This document shows, piece by piece, positions 19,801-27,823 of a stretch of 39,375 bases of DNA. Position numbers and translations under genes: made by a program. Within the stretch, counting starts at the first letter, position 1, and each line of letters starts with the position of its first letter. Under the pieces are notes generated by a model. The model saw nothing but the letters and a program-made list of their open reading frames with translations. It was not told the DNA's origin and did no database searches. This DNA is from Stramenopiles sp. TOSAG23-3 (Eukaryota; Sar): the NCBI GenBank assembly GCA_900128585.1, contig LT642169.1, forward strand, positions 6,915 through 46,289, in the 5' to 3' direction.

Positions 19801-20477
19801 ATGCAACGTTCGGGCTGCGTTCGACGTTGGCTCGTCAGCTGCACGAAAAAGAAAGTCAGACGTGCCCTGTTGTTACCTTGAGCAACCGGCAAGATCTGGA
19901 AATGGCGAAGAAGCAGTTCTGCTCAGGCTACCACCACATCAGCTTGTCCCATAAATACGAGATTATCAATGTGGCCTTTCTCTTTGCCGGCGAGGATATT
20001 GGCCGAGCAGACGAAGGTGCTTTCGTTTCCAGGTTGAAAACAAGGGCGGTGTACGATGTATCCGACGATTGCCCACATGCTTTGTTCGGGGGAAATGATA
20101 TCTCCATCCAACGGGATAACTTTACGTCTGATATTGTTTTTGCTGTCCAGCTTGACTCCAAATCCGAGTACTTAGCAAATGAAGTTAAAGCTTGCGGCAA
20201 TAAACAAACACGCGACGGAAGGTCCTATATTCCGCAGACAAAGGTTAAGGTTGCTGTGTTTTCTGACGAACGCAAATGCTGCGATGGTGAAAAGGATTCC
20301 AAGAAATGCACCCAGTGTAACTTGGTCCCAATGAACCACGAGTACACGAAACAGTCCCTAGAGTATGAAGTAGACGTGAAAGGAACATCTTTCAGTCTTA
20401 GTTATGGCCATAGATGGGGGAAACTCAGCAACAAGCGCCGTAGCTTACTGCAAAATGGAGCTATCGAGGGATGTTAG
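16893..20477 (+). CDS. Secreted discoidin-PA14-Cys-rich-collagen-like matrix protein
   Basis: A 1194-residue secreted protein. The signal peptide is residues 1 to ~20 (VKLIFAALCCSLVLLTATA). Residues ~22-158 form an F5/8-type C (discoidin) domain (WVQIDLGKPTLVNGVVTQGR ... ARFVRIYPVDYHGWVSLRADV). Residues ~167-310 form a PA14 domain (GRLLINNAGTYYLYTRSDDG, then KAWVNGKEIV). Residues ~312-490 hold Cys-rich, ephrin-receptor/TNFR-like repeats with an embedded module of the form SGC...FN...CS...CLC, of a kind common in algal secreted proteins. A middle helical domain follows, then a duplicated SEQRQKF/SEQRQKY segment and a dibasic site RSRRLLG. Nine Gly-X-Y triplets (917-943) form a short collagen-like rod followed by a heptad-like helix, suggesting trimerisation. 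The C-terminal domain has several Cys and ends RRSLLQNGAIEGC. Discoidin and PA14 domains usually bind carbohydrates, so a cell-surface or matrix role is likely. The start at 16893 is set by the signal peptide. Confidence 0.88.
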   Translation: MVKLIFAALCCSLVLLTATASQCDRNYKRSYSVRHTFGNIFDRHHVASLIDSVSAWSAARHKFSSAWVQIDLGKPTLVNGVVTQGRGNWDQWVTTFKVGTSTDGKTFDLVNNGALFSGNRDRHTKKENYFGKREARFVRIYPVDYHGWVSLRADVLVEAGPKAGLPGLRGEYYHQSTKDFQTGKGLWFDQKKLKVTRIDRQVNFPGKFPGVYFHDYMMAKWTGRLLINNAGTYYLYTRSDDGSKAWVNGKEIVNNPGIHPMVTRFGQVNLAKGYHNIELQFYEHRGGQGMIFYYKGPDTSNRQIVVPSTALSVCTSCNRDNKEFNFATGTCKSCPNDFFFDTTTKECKACPFGTKSNGKTTQCTTIACKPGEGLTTLSNSGAVHAVQAGKCDKLILTGSECEARARLAGVAYAKVAEGKIPSGCVLHTDNKGKQTAWFNEQKENINECSSKYSCLCNSYCNDCAINHFSKTGKQCDRCPSGQEAPKRKAKACSGDPRILELMRESETTRVQLEAQHNMIGKIVQTIPQLREHPKLVRDWATNDVMIAYEKLRKERLREPAYSMKTHCKNEKEKGVVLFPALKIGVEEEVDDRTCIDKNRNMLVSQFCEFRTDLQEALSGFRGLFKPPKSYWPNICCKSHNFAKQEACQDPSGTVPREAIVPFSLSQGANFTHEYLYGEVVDTLRHHGYLHQGLVALLNDAKAALPGHSDAFNELATNLGANFRSTSLCGPRILRSPANNEDLVCQLFHPYPHLFQSFMEQFESAMSSGQLSKRTDTPKPEGWGGFTTRAPGVSEQRQKFDERRSEQRQKYVERLRSTYVKAATRSRRLLGAASKPKYSMHEDSLTWAATKEPFPLMFKFHGEVYSCKTYPSYCKNPIDGFFNARKGTWKIFVKYNSVDVTLQAFTDAKATADLYTKGEQGEPGRNGKDGAPGAQGPTGPQGPVGKVDTKDLSLLKSQVKSLERSSVSQMHATFGLRSTLARQLHEKESQTCPVVTLSNRQDLEMAKKQFCSGYHHISLSHKYEIINVAFLFAGEDIGRADEGAFVSRLKTRAVYDVSDDCPHALFGGNDISIQRDNFTSDIVFAVQLDSKSEYLANEVKACGNKQTRDGRSYIPQTKVKVAVFSDERKCCDGEKDSKKCTQCNLVPMNHEYTKQSLEYEVDVKGTSFSLSYGHRWGKLSNKRRSLLQNGAIEGC

Positions 20478-20983
20478 CGATAAGATATACGTAAGTGTCT
20501 CGTTTTCTGTATGGTACTGCTCAATGAAAAAATAATATAATAAAATTTAAAGTTGATTATTATTCCGTCATCTTAAGGTGTTTTGATAATATATGGCTAC
20601 TATAAATTTAAGGATGACGCCGCGCGCATCTATCTTCTCCCCTCTCTTTTATTATTAATATAATAATATAATACTTAAAATAACAGCCAACAATTTTTTA
20701 TTATTATTTTTTATATAATTACATTAATTTTATTGGAAGAAGAAGAAGAAAAGAAGAATAATATAATTATTAATAATAAAATAAATAATAATTAAACAAA
20801 TCCTACTACGAAACAAACTAGCACTTGAAACACATGAATTAAATGTACTCATTTAAATAACCGTCTTTCCTGCGTGGTTGGCACCGATCCATATATAATG
20901 TTAGCTTCATAAAATTAACCATAGTTAGCGAGGAGAACGGACGTAAGCTTTTCTGCGTGTACAATAGAAATATAGTCGACGCC
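20478..20983. other. AT-rich tandem spacer
   Basis: Lies between the discoidin/PA14 and PTPA-TIP41 genes. It contains a partial copy of the 3'-flank motif on the minus strand at about 20677-20700 (TTGGCTGTTATTTT core), a short GAA tract at about 20735-20758, and otherwise ATA/ATT-rich sequence. I see no gene. Confidence 0.7.
20677..20700 (-). repeat. 3'-flank dispersed motif, partial copy
   Basis: The minus strand carries TTGGCTGTTATTTT preceded by an A/T stretch that is diverged from the full copies. It lies 200 bp past the stop of the discoidin/PA14 gene. Confidence 0.4.
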
Positions 20984-22915
20984 ATGCAGTTCTGTAAGCC
21001 CAGTCGGGCGATTTTCGTTGTTGACGACCTTCGACAATTTGTTCAGTCCGATACGTATGCGGGTATTATGCATTTTCTTGGGTCTATAGTGAATGCGGTG
21101 AAAGGGAAAAATAACCAGATTAACCTGGGTGAAGGTGCGTCCATGACCGTCAAAAGCATTCTGAACATTGTGAATCTCGCGTCAGAAATTACTGACAGCG
21201 TTCCGCCAGAAAAGCAAGCCGCGAGATTTGGCAACAAGGCGTTTCGGACGTGGCACACTACTATCTTGTCCCGTCTGCCAGAAAAGGTGGCCAGCATCAT
21301 CCCGTCAGACCAGCAGCAAGCGTGTGTTGAAGTCATTGCTTACCTGTTCGACAGTTTCGGGAACACGACGAGGATCGACTATGGGACGGGCCACGAAGTA
21401 AATTTTGTGCTATTCTTATACTGCTTCTGGAAACTTGGGCTGCTGAAAGAGCCTGACCTTGCCGCGGTTGGCTTGTGCGTGCTACCGCGTTACTTTACTT
21501 TGGTCCGAAAGCTTATTTTTACCTACAACTTGGAGCCGGCTGGATCCCACGGCGTTTGGTCACTGGACGACTATAGTTTCTTGCCGTTTTTGCTTGGGTC
21601 TTCTCAACTGATCGGCCACAAATTCGTGAAACCAAAATCGATCCTGTACATGGACACGGTAGAGGCCTACGAGGACAAGTACATGTACCTAGGAACGGTC
21701 GCCAACATTACCAGGCTTAAATCTGGGCCGTTCAAAGAACACTCGCACATTCTGTATGACATTGCGTCCAACTTGAAAGGCTGGGGAAACATTTGCCAAG
21801 GCCTGCGACGCATGTTCGAAGTAGAGGTGATGGGAAAGTTGCCTGTGATGCAGCACCTGACCTTTGGGTCGATCGTCCGCTCCACCTGGGAAGTGAAAAC
21901 GGTGGACGCCGGCAAGCTGAAGAAGAACCCCTTCGCCAAGCCAGAAGAAGTGTTTCAGGTCAGCGGGACATGCACCCTTACAAAATATTTCAACTTCAAA
22001 CGGTCTGGGGCGCGCTCGGGTATGAAGCCAACGATCCGAGCCCCGCCGGCCGCACCGACTCATGGAACGGGCGATGCACAGTTTGAATCGTTGGAGGACG
22101 GGAAAGGAATCCTCCTAAAGGGGTGGAAAATTTCATCCAACAAGGGAACCATCAGCGACGAAGACACGTTCAACGCCATCAAAGACAACTATGGAATCAC
22201 GTTCTCTCCCCCAGAAATGTTTTTCGGTTCTAACTATGTGAGGCTGTCCCATGTTGAATCGGGGATTTCGTATAATTTTGGCGCCATGGAGGCGCTGGCA
22301 GGGTGCAAAGTCACCTTTGATGCGAATGGGAACCCAGATCGTCGCATTTTCAAACATTCCCTCGCCGACACGTGGTCGAAACGGGCAGACCACAACGTGG
22401 CCATTGCAAAAAATACCGTCACCGACTTTGATTGGACGTATACCACCTACTATTCGGGCCACTTCTCGTGCACGGAGTCTGGCACACCGGCCAATGTTGC
22501 CGTGTCGAACAGCACCGAAGATTCAATCGATTACGCCCGGCTACGTCAGAGAGACCCCATTTTGTGGCACGATGCCGTAAATCTTTTCGAAGCAGAATTA
22601 GACGATAATGGGAACGGCCAGCTGAACGTAAAAATTCGCGTGATGCCCTCTTGTTTTTTCTGTTTGTCTAGATTTTGGCTTCGTGTGGACGGGATGCTTC
22701 TGCGCGTGTTGGACACTCGCCTGTATCATGTATTTGGCACCGACAAACTGGTGTTCGAGAAATCGGTAAGAGAGATTACGTACGATCAGTTAAAAAGCCA
22801 AGGGATGTCTACCAACGACAGAGATTACACCGACCCAGACAAGTTTGTGAACCTGGTCCCGGTCGTGAAACAATGGAACGAAGTAGCTTACTTGAGGTCG
22901 CAGAAGCAGAACTGA
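20984..22915 (+). CDS. PTPA-TIP41 fusion, PP2A regulator
   Basis: A 643-residue fusion of two PP2A regulators. Residues 1 to ~320 are PTPA (Rrd1/Ypa1 type), the phosphotyrosyl phosphatase activator and peptidyl-prolyl isomerase of PP2A: RFGNKAFRTWH, FGNTTRIDYGTGHEVNF (~125-140), LEPAGSHGVWSLDDYSFLPF (~184-202), YMYLGTV and KSGPFKEHS are all present. A Pro/Ala-rich linker (~345-370) follows. Residues ~378-635 are TIP41: GWKISSNKGTISD, then LSHVESGISYNFGAMEAL, then DFDWTYTTYYSG (~482), then FWLRVDGMLLRVLDTRLYH (~563). In yeast and animals these are separate proteins; TIP41 works with Tap42/alpha-4 or PP2A-type catalytic subunits in TOR signalling. The frame is open upstream from a GTG at 20957, but the first ATG (20984) gives the normal PTPA beginning. 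Both halves look complete. Joint control of PP2A biogenesis and activation is inference. Confidence 0.93.
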   Translation: MQFCKPSRAIFVVDDLRQFVQSDTYAGIMHFLGSIVNAVKGKNNQINLGEGASMTVKSILNIVNLASEITDSVPPEKQAARFGNKAFRTWHTTILSRLPEKVASIIPSDQQQACVEVIAYLFDSFGNTTRIDYGTGHEVNFVLFLYCFWKLGLLKEPDLAAVGLCVLPRYFTLVRKLIFTYNLEPAGSHGVWSLDDYSFLPFLLGSSQLIGHKFVKPKSILYMDTVEAYEDKYMYLGTVANITRLKSGPFKEHSHILYDIASNLKGWGNICQGLRRMFEVEVMGKLPVMQHLTFGSIVRSTWEVKTVDAGKLKKNPFAKPEEVFQVSGTCTLTKYFNFKRSGARSGMKPTIRAPPAAPTHGTGDAQFESLEDGKGILLKGWKISSNKGTISDEDTFNAIKDNYGITFSPPEMFFGSNYVRLSHVESGISYNFGAMEALAGCKVTFDANGNPDRRIFKHSLADTWSKRADHNVAIAKNTVTDFDWTYTTYYSGHFSCTESGTPANVAVSNSTEDSIDYARLRQRDPILWHDAVNLFEAELDDNGNGQLNVKIRVMPSCFFCLSRFWLRVDGMLLRVLDTRLYHVFGTDKLVFEKSVREITYDQLKSQGMSTNDRDYTDPDKFVNLVPVVKQWNEVAYLRSQKQN

Positions 22916-23028
22916 AACCAGGGAACGATGGAACGAAAGTTGCCCGGGCAAGGACGAAAGTTTTCTTTATTAATTCGCGGTGGGAAAGGGGGCGGATTTT
23001 AATTCTGGAGATATCGTAATTAAAAAAT

Positions 23029-23050
23029 ACAAGAAAATTGGCTGTTATTT
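23029..23050 (+). repeat. 3'-flank dispersed motif, copy 2
   Basis: GAAAATTGGCTGTTATTT with an ACAA lead, 114 bp past the PTPA-TIP41 stop. The AAAAT and ATTTT ends could form a weak 5-bp stem around TGGCTGTT. Confidence 0.7.
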
Positions 23051-23391
23051 TAAGTATGTTAATTAAAATTAATGTACTGCGAACTGAAATCTGGATTTAG
23101 ACATTTCTAAAATTACAACAATTTCAGTTCCAGCCTTATAATTTGATTTTTTAATTTGATTTTTTAAATTTTCGTTTCGTTGGTTGTCAATCACTGAGGA
23201 ATTATTTATATGATATTCCGATGAGAAGAATTATGTTATGCCATACTACCAAATGATAAAATATTTCGTTTCTGGTGAAAGGCGATATGTACTTAATAAA
23301 CCGACTCGATTCCCAGTCAAAGTCCCTGATAATTTCTCATGTGAGTAGATCACTTAAATTAATGTACTCTGCGAACTGAACTCACTACGGT

Positions 23392-23445
23392 ACTTAAATT
23401 TATATGATAACAGACATTACTTAAATTTATATGATAACAGACATT
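23392..23445 (+). repeat. 27-bp tandem duplication
   Basis: Two identical 27-bp units, 23392-23418 and 23419-23445, each beginning ACTTAAATTTATATGATAAC. They sit just before copy 3 of the 3'-flank motif. Confidence 0.8.
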
Positions 23446-23458
23446 TTTTGTTTTTAAA

Positions 23459-23481
23459 ACAAGAAAAATTGGCTGTTATTT
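23459..23481 (+). repeat. 3'-flank dispersed motif, copy 3
   Basis: The motif with one extra A (five As before TTGGCTGTTATTT). It lies 227 bp past the end of the minus-strand LicD gene. Confidence 0.7.
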
Positions 23482-23707
23482 TTTATAGTAATTAAAATTA
23501 AATGCAGATCCTCCCCAAGTTCTGGTCAAGATTCCAATTGATTGGTCTTAAAAGTACACAGCGGCATAAATGTTTTAATTCGTATCATACTCAGTAATGA
23601 TATCTTGTAATTCATCCACCAATCATCATCATAAAAGTCTAATTACTTGTAAACGGTGTGGTAAAACAAATGCTGCTTTTAGACGAGATATACAAAAAAT
23701 ATATTTT

Positions 23708-24574
23708 CTAATCTTTGTACTTGCTATAATCCGTGTCTTTGGGGAATTCCGTCTCCATCCCTTCCTGCTGTTTGCTATCGGGCACTTTCCAATGCTTCCC
23801 GTAAACGGCTTCAATAAAGACCTCGGGTCTTCTGGGTGTGGTGTACCATTTCCCCTCTATCATAGCCCCTTTCTCATTCAACGGGTAAATTATGTAAGAC
23901 GGTATCTCATTCTTTCCGCTCATCCCAACCACTCTGACCTCTTTTCCATCGTCGCTTAGCGGCATACTATACACATCAACGTATACCGTATGGGACTGTA
24001 TACCCATGAAACCGTAATTGACAAATTGCATGTTTGGGGCCTTCGACCAAAAATGAAAGACGCCCGGGCCAACGTCCCCATAAAAACACTCCAGAGAAGA
24101 GAAAACACTCTGTACTTTGCTCGACTTTAGGTCTGGTATTGCAAGATCAACATCGGCAGTCCAGGGAATGATGGATTTTTCGCGTAGTGCCCCTAACAGG
24201 GTCCCGTATGTAATGGCGTATGAAATATTTTCCTCCCGGAGTTTTTCGATTAAATAGTCGAGCATGCCGATTCGGGTGGACGGACATCTTTCGTATTTTG
24301 CGTCGCCGCCCAACAGTACATTTCGCCGAAGGTACTTGTCAAAGTTAAAGACGCGCCGTAGTATGAAGTACCGCAAAATGCCGCATACAATTAGAAGAAA
24401 AATGCAAACAAGGAAGCAAACTAAACGAAGCCTGCAACGATCGTAAGAGGACTTCAACACTCTGGCTTTCTCGTCCTTTACCGAACTTGGGAGTGTCGCA
24501 CTGTTCCGGTCCAGCGCGGCACTCGCGTCACTAGCAAGACCCCTGCAACAACGTGTAAGACTACTTCGGGCCAT
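23708..24574 (-). CDS. LicD/fukutin-like type II membrane protein
   Basis: A 288-residue protein with a ~46-residue basic cytosolic N-terminus, one membrane segment (~47-72) and a lumenal LicD-type nucleotidyltransferase-fold domain. The key motif at ~119-143 reads YGTLLGALREKSIIPW followed by TADVDLAI, matching the family pattern YGTLLGA.R....IPWD.D.D. Family members (bacterial LicD, animal FKTN/FKRP) transfer phosphocholine or ribitol-phosphate to glycans. The type II topology fits a Golgi or ER glycan-modifying enzyme. The usual acidic residue right after PW is Thr here, while D-V-D is kept. The protein is shorter than animal FKRP (~495) and close to bacterial LicD (~270). The ATG at 24574 precedes the TM by a normal distance. 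The substrate cannot be told from sequence. Confidence 0.82.
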   Translation of the reverse strand: MARSSLTRCCRGLASDASAALDRNSATLPSSVKDEKARVLKSSYDRCRLRLVCFLVCIFLLIVCGILRYFILRRVFNFDKYLRRNVLLGGDAKYERCPSTRIGMLDYLIEKLREENISYAITYGTLLGALREKSIIPWTADVDLAIPDLKSSKVQSVFSSLECFYGDVGPGVFHFWSKAPNMQFVNYGFMGIQSHTVYVDVYSMPLSDDGKEVRVVGMSGKNEIPSYIIYPLNEKGAMIEGKWYTTPRRPEVFIEAVYGKHWKVPDSKQQEGMETEFPKDTDYSKYKD

Positions 24575-25330
24575 TGCGCAAATTAGGACGACAAATTCGG
24601 TGGAAGAAAAAGGCCGACATACAAACTGGTGCCTGTTCCTTCAAAGTAGTTCGATCTGTTGATAATATAATTTTATTGTCATGTTTACAGAAGTCTATAT
24701 ATTTGAAGACGACTCTCACAATTTTATTATTCTTATTTATTATTAATTTTTTTTTATTCATCAACTACTAACTTACTTTTACAGTACGTACTGTAATTAA
24801 ATGTATAATAATTGTAGACTAGTATTAAATAGGACTAGTAGTAGGAGGAGGTCTAATTAAAATAAAAAATATTACATTGTTGTTGTAGTTAGTGGATGGT
24901 GTGGTGCTGTACGAGTATATAATAAGAGAATAGTATTTTACTAGTCTATTATTATATCGAAGACCGAAGAAGAAAGACCGAAGATGAAAATAATAATAAT
25001 AGTAAAAATAATAATAAAATAATATCTTTTTTTCGATCATAATAATCTTCTTCTTCTATCTTCTTGTTGGTGGTGTGGTGGTGTGGTGGATGATGATATA
25101 ATAAATAAGGGTCTTCCTTCTTCTACTAATAATACCACCCCACCGAACAAACAACAACTGAAACAACCGGAAGAACGGAACCGGCTCTTTTTCTTCTTCT
25201 TCTTGTTAATAATAAAGTATGTATATATTTATCGTGGACATTTGAAAGTTGAAATGTGATTGGACATTTTGAATTATAGGGGGAAAGTGTCGACAGCATA
25301 TGCACGTATATATGCAAAACAATATATAGA
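24575..25330. other. Divergent AT-rich spacer
   Basis: Lies between the heads of LicD (-) and DAK (+). It contains GAAGAAAGACCGAAG repeats (about 24959-24985), TTC tracts at 25048-25064 and 25189-25204, GTGGTGTGGTGG repeats (about 25069-25091) and ATA-rich DNA. I see no gene. Confidence 0.7.
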
Positions 25331-27022
25331 ATGTCAACACCCGCAAAGAAATTGTTGAACAAGACAGAAAATGTCGTCTCCGAAATGATCGAAGGCGCAT
25401 TGCTGGCCCACAGTGGGTTGGTAAGCCTCGTGCCCCACAATGTTTTGATGCGGCGAGATTATAACTTAGTCAAAAGTGACAATGTTGCATTGATATCAGG
25501 TGGTGGTTCTGGCCACGAACCTTCCCACGCAGGATTTGTAGGGAAAGGCATGCTTACTGCTGCGGTACTAGGTGGGGTGTTTGCCTCGCCAACTGCAAAC
25601 GCGGTTTACGCTGCTATTTGCGAAGTGACCGGCCCCAAAGGGTGCCTGCTTATTGTCAAGAATTACACCGGCGACAGGTTGAACTTTGGAATTGCCGCAG
25701 AAAAAGCAAAAGCAAAGGGTTTGAAAGTAAATATGGTCATTGTGGGGGATGATGTAGCTGTGAACGCAGGGGAGGAATCCAATGGAACGATCACCGGGCG
25801 GCGGGGTCTGTCGGGGACGTTATTCGTTCACAAAGTGGCTGGCGCTGCAGCGGAAGCTGGGGAAACATTGGACGACGTCACGGCCGCCGCTAGAACGGTT
25901 GCCGGGGCTGTGGGTTCCATGGGGGTTGCACTTACTACCTGCACTGTTCCTGGGTCGGCTGTCTCGTCGCGAATCCCAGAAAATCATATGGAGTTGGGCC
26001 TGGGAATTCATGGCGAACCCGGAAGAGAGCTTGTCCCAGTCCGTAGCGTCGACAGCGTTGTAAACACAATTGTTGACCAAATCAACAAGGTTGTACCCTT
26101 GCGTTCGAAACGCTTGGCCTTGATGATAAACAATTTAGGCGGTACACCATTGATGGAACTGTACGTAGCAGCACGAGCGGCATACAATTACTTGACAACA
26201 GGATTTAACGCAAAGGTAGAAAGAATGTACGTTGGATCGTTCATGACAAGCCTGGAAATGCAAGGGCTGATGGTCACGTGCTTCGTTGTTGAAAACCCAT
26301 TGCAGATGGCACGCATCGATGCGTTCACTAGTGCACCGGCGTGGCCGAAGAACGCACGGGTGGCAGAGAATACCGAAGCGGGAAGTGTAGTGCACGCCGT
26401 TAACATGGACGTGAAAGAAGATGTTTTTGGTGCCCCAGACCCAGAAATAGTGGGGCGCTTAAAAATGGCCTGCCAGGTCATTATTGAAAATGAACAGCGT
26501 CTAAATGCGCTCGATGCAATTGTTGGGGATGGTGACTGCGGGCTAACAATGAAACGTGGAGCAGTCGCGATATTGGACCAACTGGGGCGGCTTCCGAGCT
26601 CCGTCCCAGCGTCATTGTGCACTGCACTTGCCAAAATAATTCAAACCAGCATGGGCGGAACTTCCGGTGCAATCCTTGACATTATGCTTTCCGCCGCCGC
26701 AGCACATTTTATGGAGCAAGGTGCAACGTGGCCAGAAGCATTCCAGAAAGCAGTCGATGCTGCATCTTTTTACGGTGGGGCAAAAGAAGGGTACCGAACG
26801 ATGCTAGACGCACTAATCCCGGCGGCAAGGAAAGCCATGGAAGGCGGTTCAACGGCAGACATTGTTGCTGCAGCAAATGAAGGTGCCAATAAAACGGCAA
26901 CCATGACACCCCTTGCAGGACGGTCATCCTATCTATCAATCGACCAGGTGAATGGAACTGAAGATCCTGGCGCAGTAGCAGCCGCACTTGTCCTTGACAG
27001 CTTGTTGCAGAGTAAACTATGA
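25331..27022 (+). CDS. DAK: Dihydroxyacetone kinase (DhaK-DhaL fusion)
   Basis: A 563-residue ATP-dependent dihydroxyacetone (glycerone) kinase that phosphorylates dihydroxyacetone to DHAP; animal homologues (TKFC) also act on D-glyceraldehyde and form cyclic FMN. The N-terminal DhaK domain (1 to ~330) has LISGGGSGHEPSHAGFVGKG, NYTGDRLNFG and GLGIHGEPG, in which His227 is the expected covalent substrate-binding residue. The C-terminal DhaL domain (~365-563) has DAIVGDGDCGLTMKRG, whose Asp residues bind Mg-ATP, and GGTSGAI. Length is close to the usual ~575-600. There is no targeting peptide, so it is probably cytosolic. The ATG at 25331 is the first in frame and gives the standard N-terminus KKLLN. 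The gene has its own AT-rich promoter region, and nothing nearby suggests co-regulation. Confidence 0.97.
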   Translation: MSTPAKKLLNKTENVVSEMIEGALLAHSGLVSLVPHNVLMRRDYNLVKSDNVALISGGGSGHEPSHAGFVGKGMLTAAVLGGVFASPTANAVYAAICEVTGPKGCLLIVKNYTGDRLNFGIAAEKAKAKGLKVNMVIVGDDVAVNAGEESNGTITGRRGLSGTLFVHKVAGAAAEAGETLDDVTAAARTVAGAVGSMGVALTTCTVPGSAVSSRIPENHMELGLGIHGEPGRELVPVRSVDSVVNTIVDQINKVVPLRSKRLALMINNLGGTPLMELYVAARAAYNYLTTGFNAKVERMYVGSFMTSLEMQGLMVTCFVVENPLQMARIDAFTSAPAWPKNARVAENTEAGSVVHAVNMDVKEDVFGAPDPEIVGRLKMACQVIIENEQRLNALDAIVGDGDCGLTMKRGAVAILDQLGRLPSSVPASLCTALAKIIQTSMGGTSGAILDIMLSAAAAHFMEQGATWPEAFQKAVDAASFYGGAKEGYRTMLDALIPAARKAMEGGSTADIVAAANEGANKTATMTPLAGRSSYLSIDQVNGTEDPGAVAAALVLDSLLQSKL

Positions 27023-27823
27023 AACCAGAGCAAAGAACTTGAAGAATTACCATCGGTCCTGATGCTGTGTATACAGTAGAGACCGACTACGGTGTACGTA
27101 TATTTTTTATTGTTTAAAAAAAGAATAATAATTTAAGCTTTCAAACCAAAATCACAGCGCCAGCGATATCTATTATTTATATGATATTAAAAAAAAAACT
27201 AATTTCTATTATATTAGCCTATATATTAGTCGGTCTAGTAATGTTTTAAGACTCTCATTTTAAATCAATTACTATTTCAAATCCAACCCTAATCCTAGAC
27301 TATTTAGAATATCTTTATATTTTAATTTGATTTTTTAATTTTATTAATCGATATAATAATACCTCCTGTGTACCACCTGTGTATTAATACTACGGTATAC
27401 GTTGTATATCTATAAATATAACATTATTCTATATGAATGTATTATTAATAGATGATAAAATATGAGAGATAGTGTCTATAGTGTGTGTATTAATAATAGA
27501 TATTATTCTAATAATGAATGTATAACAGTTCTTGAACGCACTTCCTAGACTACGCCTCTAGAGGAAGTGCGGTCGTCAAGAAGAAGAAAAGAACTGCTGT
27601 GTATAAAAAATAATAATAATAAATAATATTATTATTTTTATTATAAAATATAAAAAAATGATGTTCATATATAATAATTAAAGAGCAGATAAAATCAGGA
27701 GACACACAATTTAAAAAAAGGAGTTCCAACGGTCTGCCGATCAGAACTCTGCCGGTAAATTTTTTAACCATTCATGGCACTGTATTACACACGGAATAGT
27801 TTGATTGCCGTAAAACGCAGAAC
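27023..27823. other. AT-rich tandem spacer with a foldback
   Basis: ATA/ATT-rich sequence between DAK and the coiled-coil unknown. It holds a 17-bp string shared with 23201-23217 (at 27172-27188), a short GAA run (27578-27590), and a foldback at 27525-27600. No gene is seen; short ORFs are AT-rich noise. Confidence 0.65.
27525..27600. repeat. Small inverted-repeat element
   Basis: Left end ACAGTTCTTGAACGCACTTC (27525-27544) matches 16555-16574 with one change. The arms CGCACTTCCT (27537-27546) and AGGAAGTGCG (27562-27571) are exact inverted repeats. The right end, read inverted, is the same motif interrupted by a GAA-rich insertion (about 27577-27588). This resembles the ends of a miniature inverted-repeat element. 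Confidence 0.5.

Larger units (their letters stand above)
22916..23707. other. Tail-to-tail spacer rich in short repeats
   Basis: Convergent spacer with no GAA tract. It has two copies of the 3'-flank motif (23029-23050, 23459-23481), an exact 27-bp tandem duplication (23392-23418 and 23419-23445), the pair TTAATGTACTGCGAACTGAA (23069-23088) and a variant with two extra bases (23359-23380), and an ATTTGATTTTTTAA tandem near 23140-23170. A 17-bp AT-rich string at 23201-23217 recurs at 27172-27188. The ORF at 23597-23959 overlaps the LicD gene antisense and is not supported. Confidence 0.7.
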
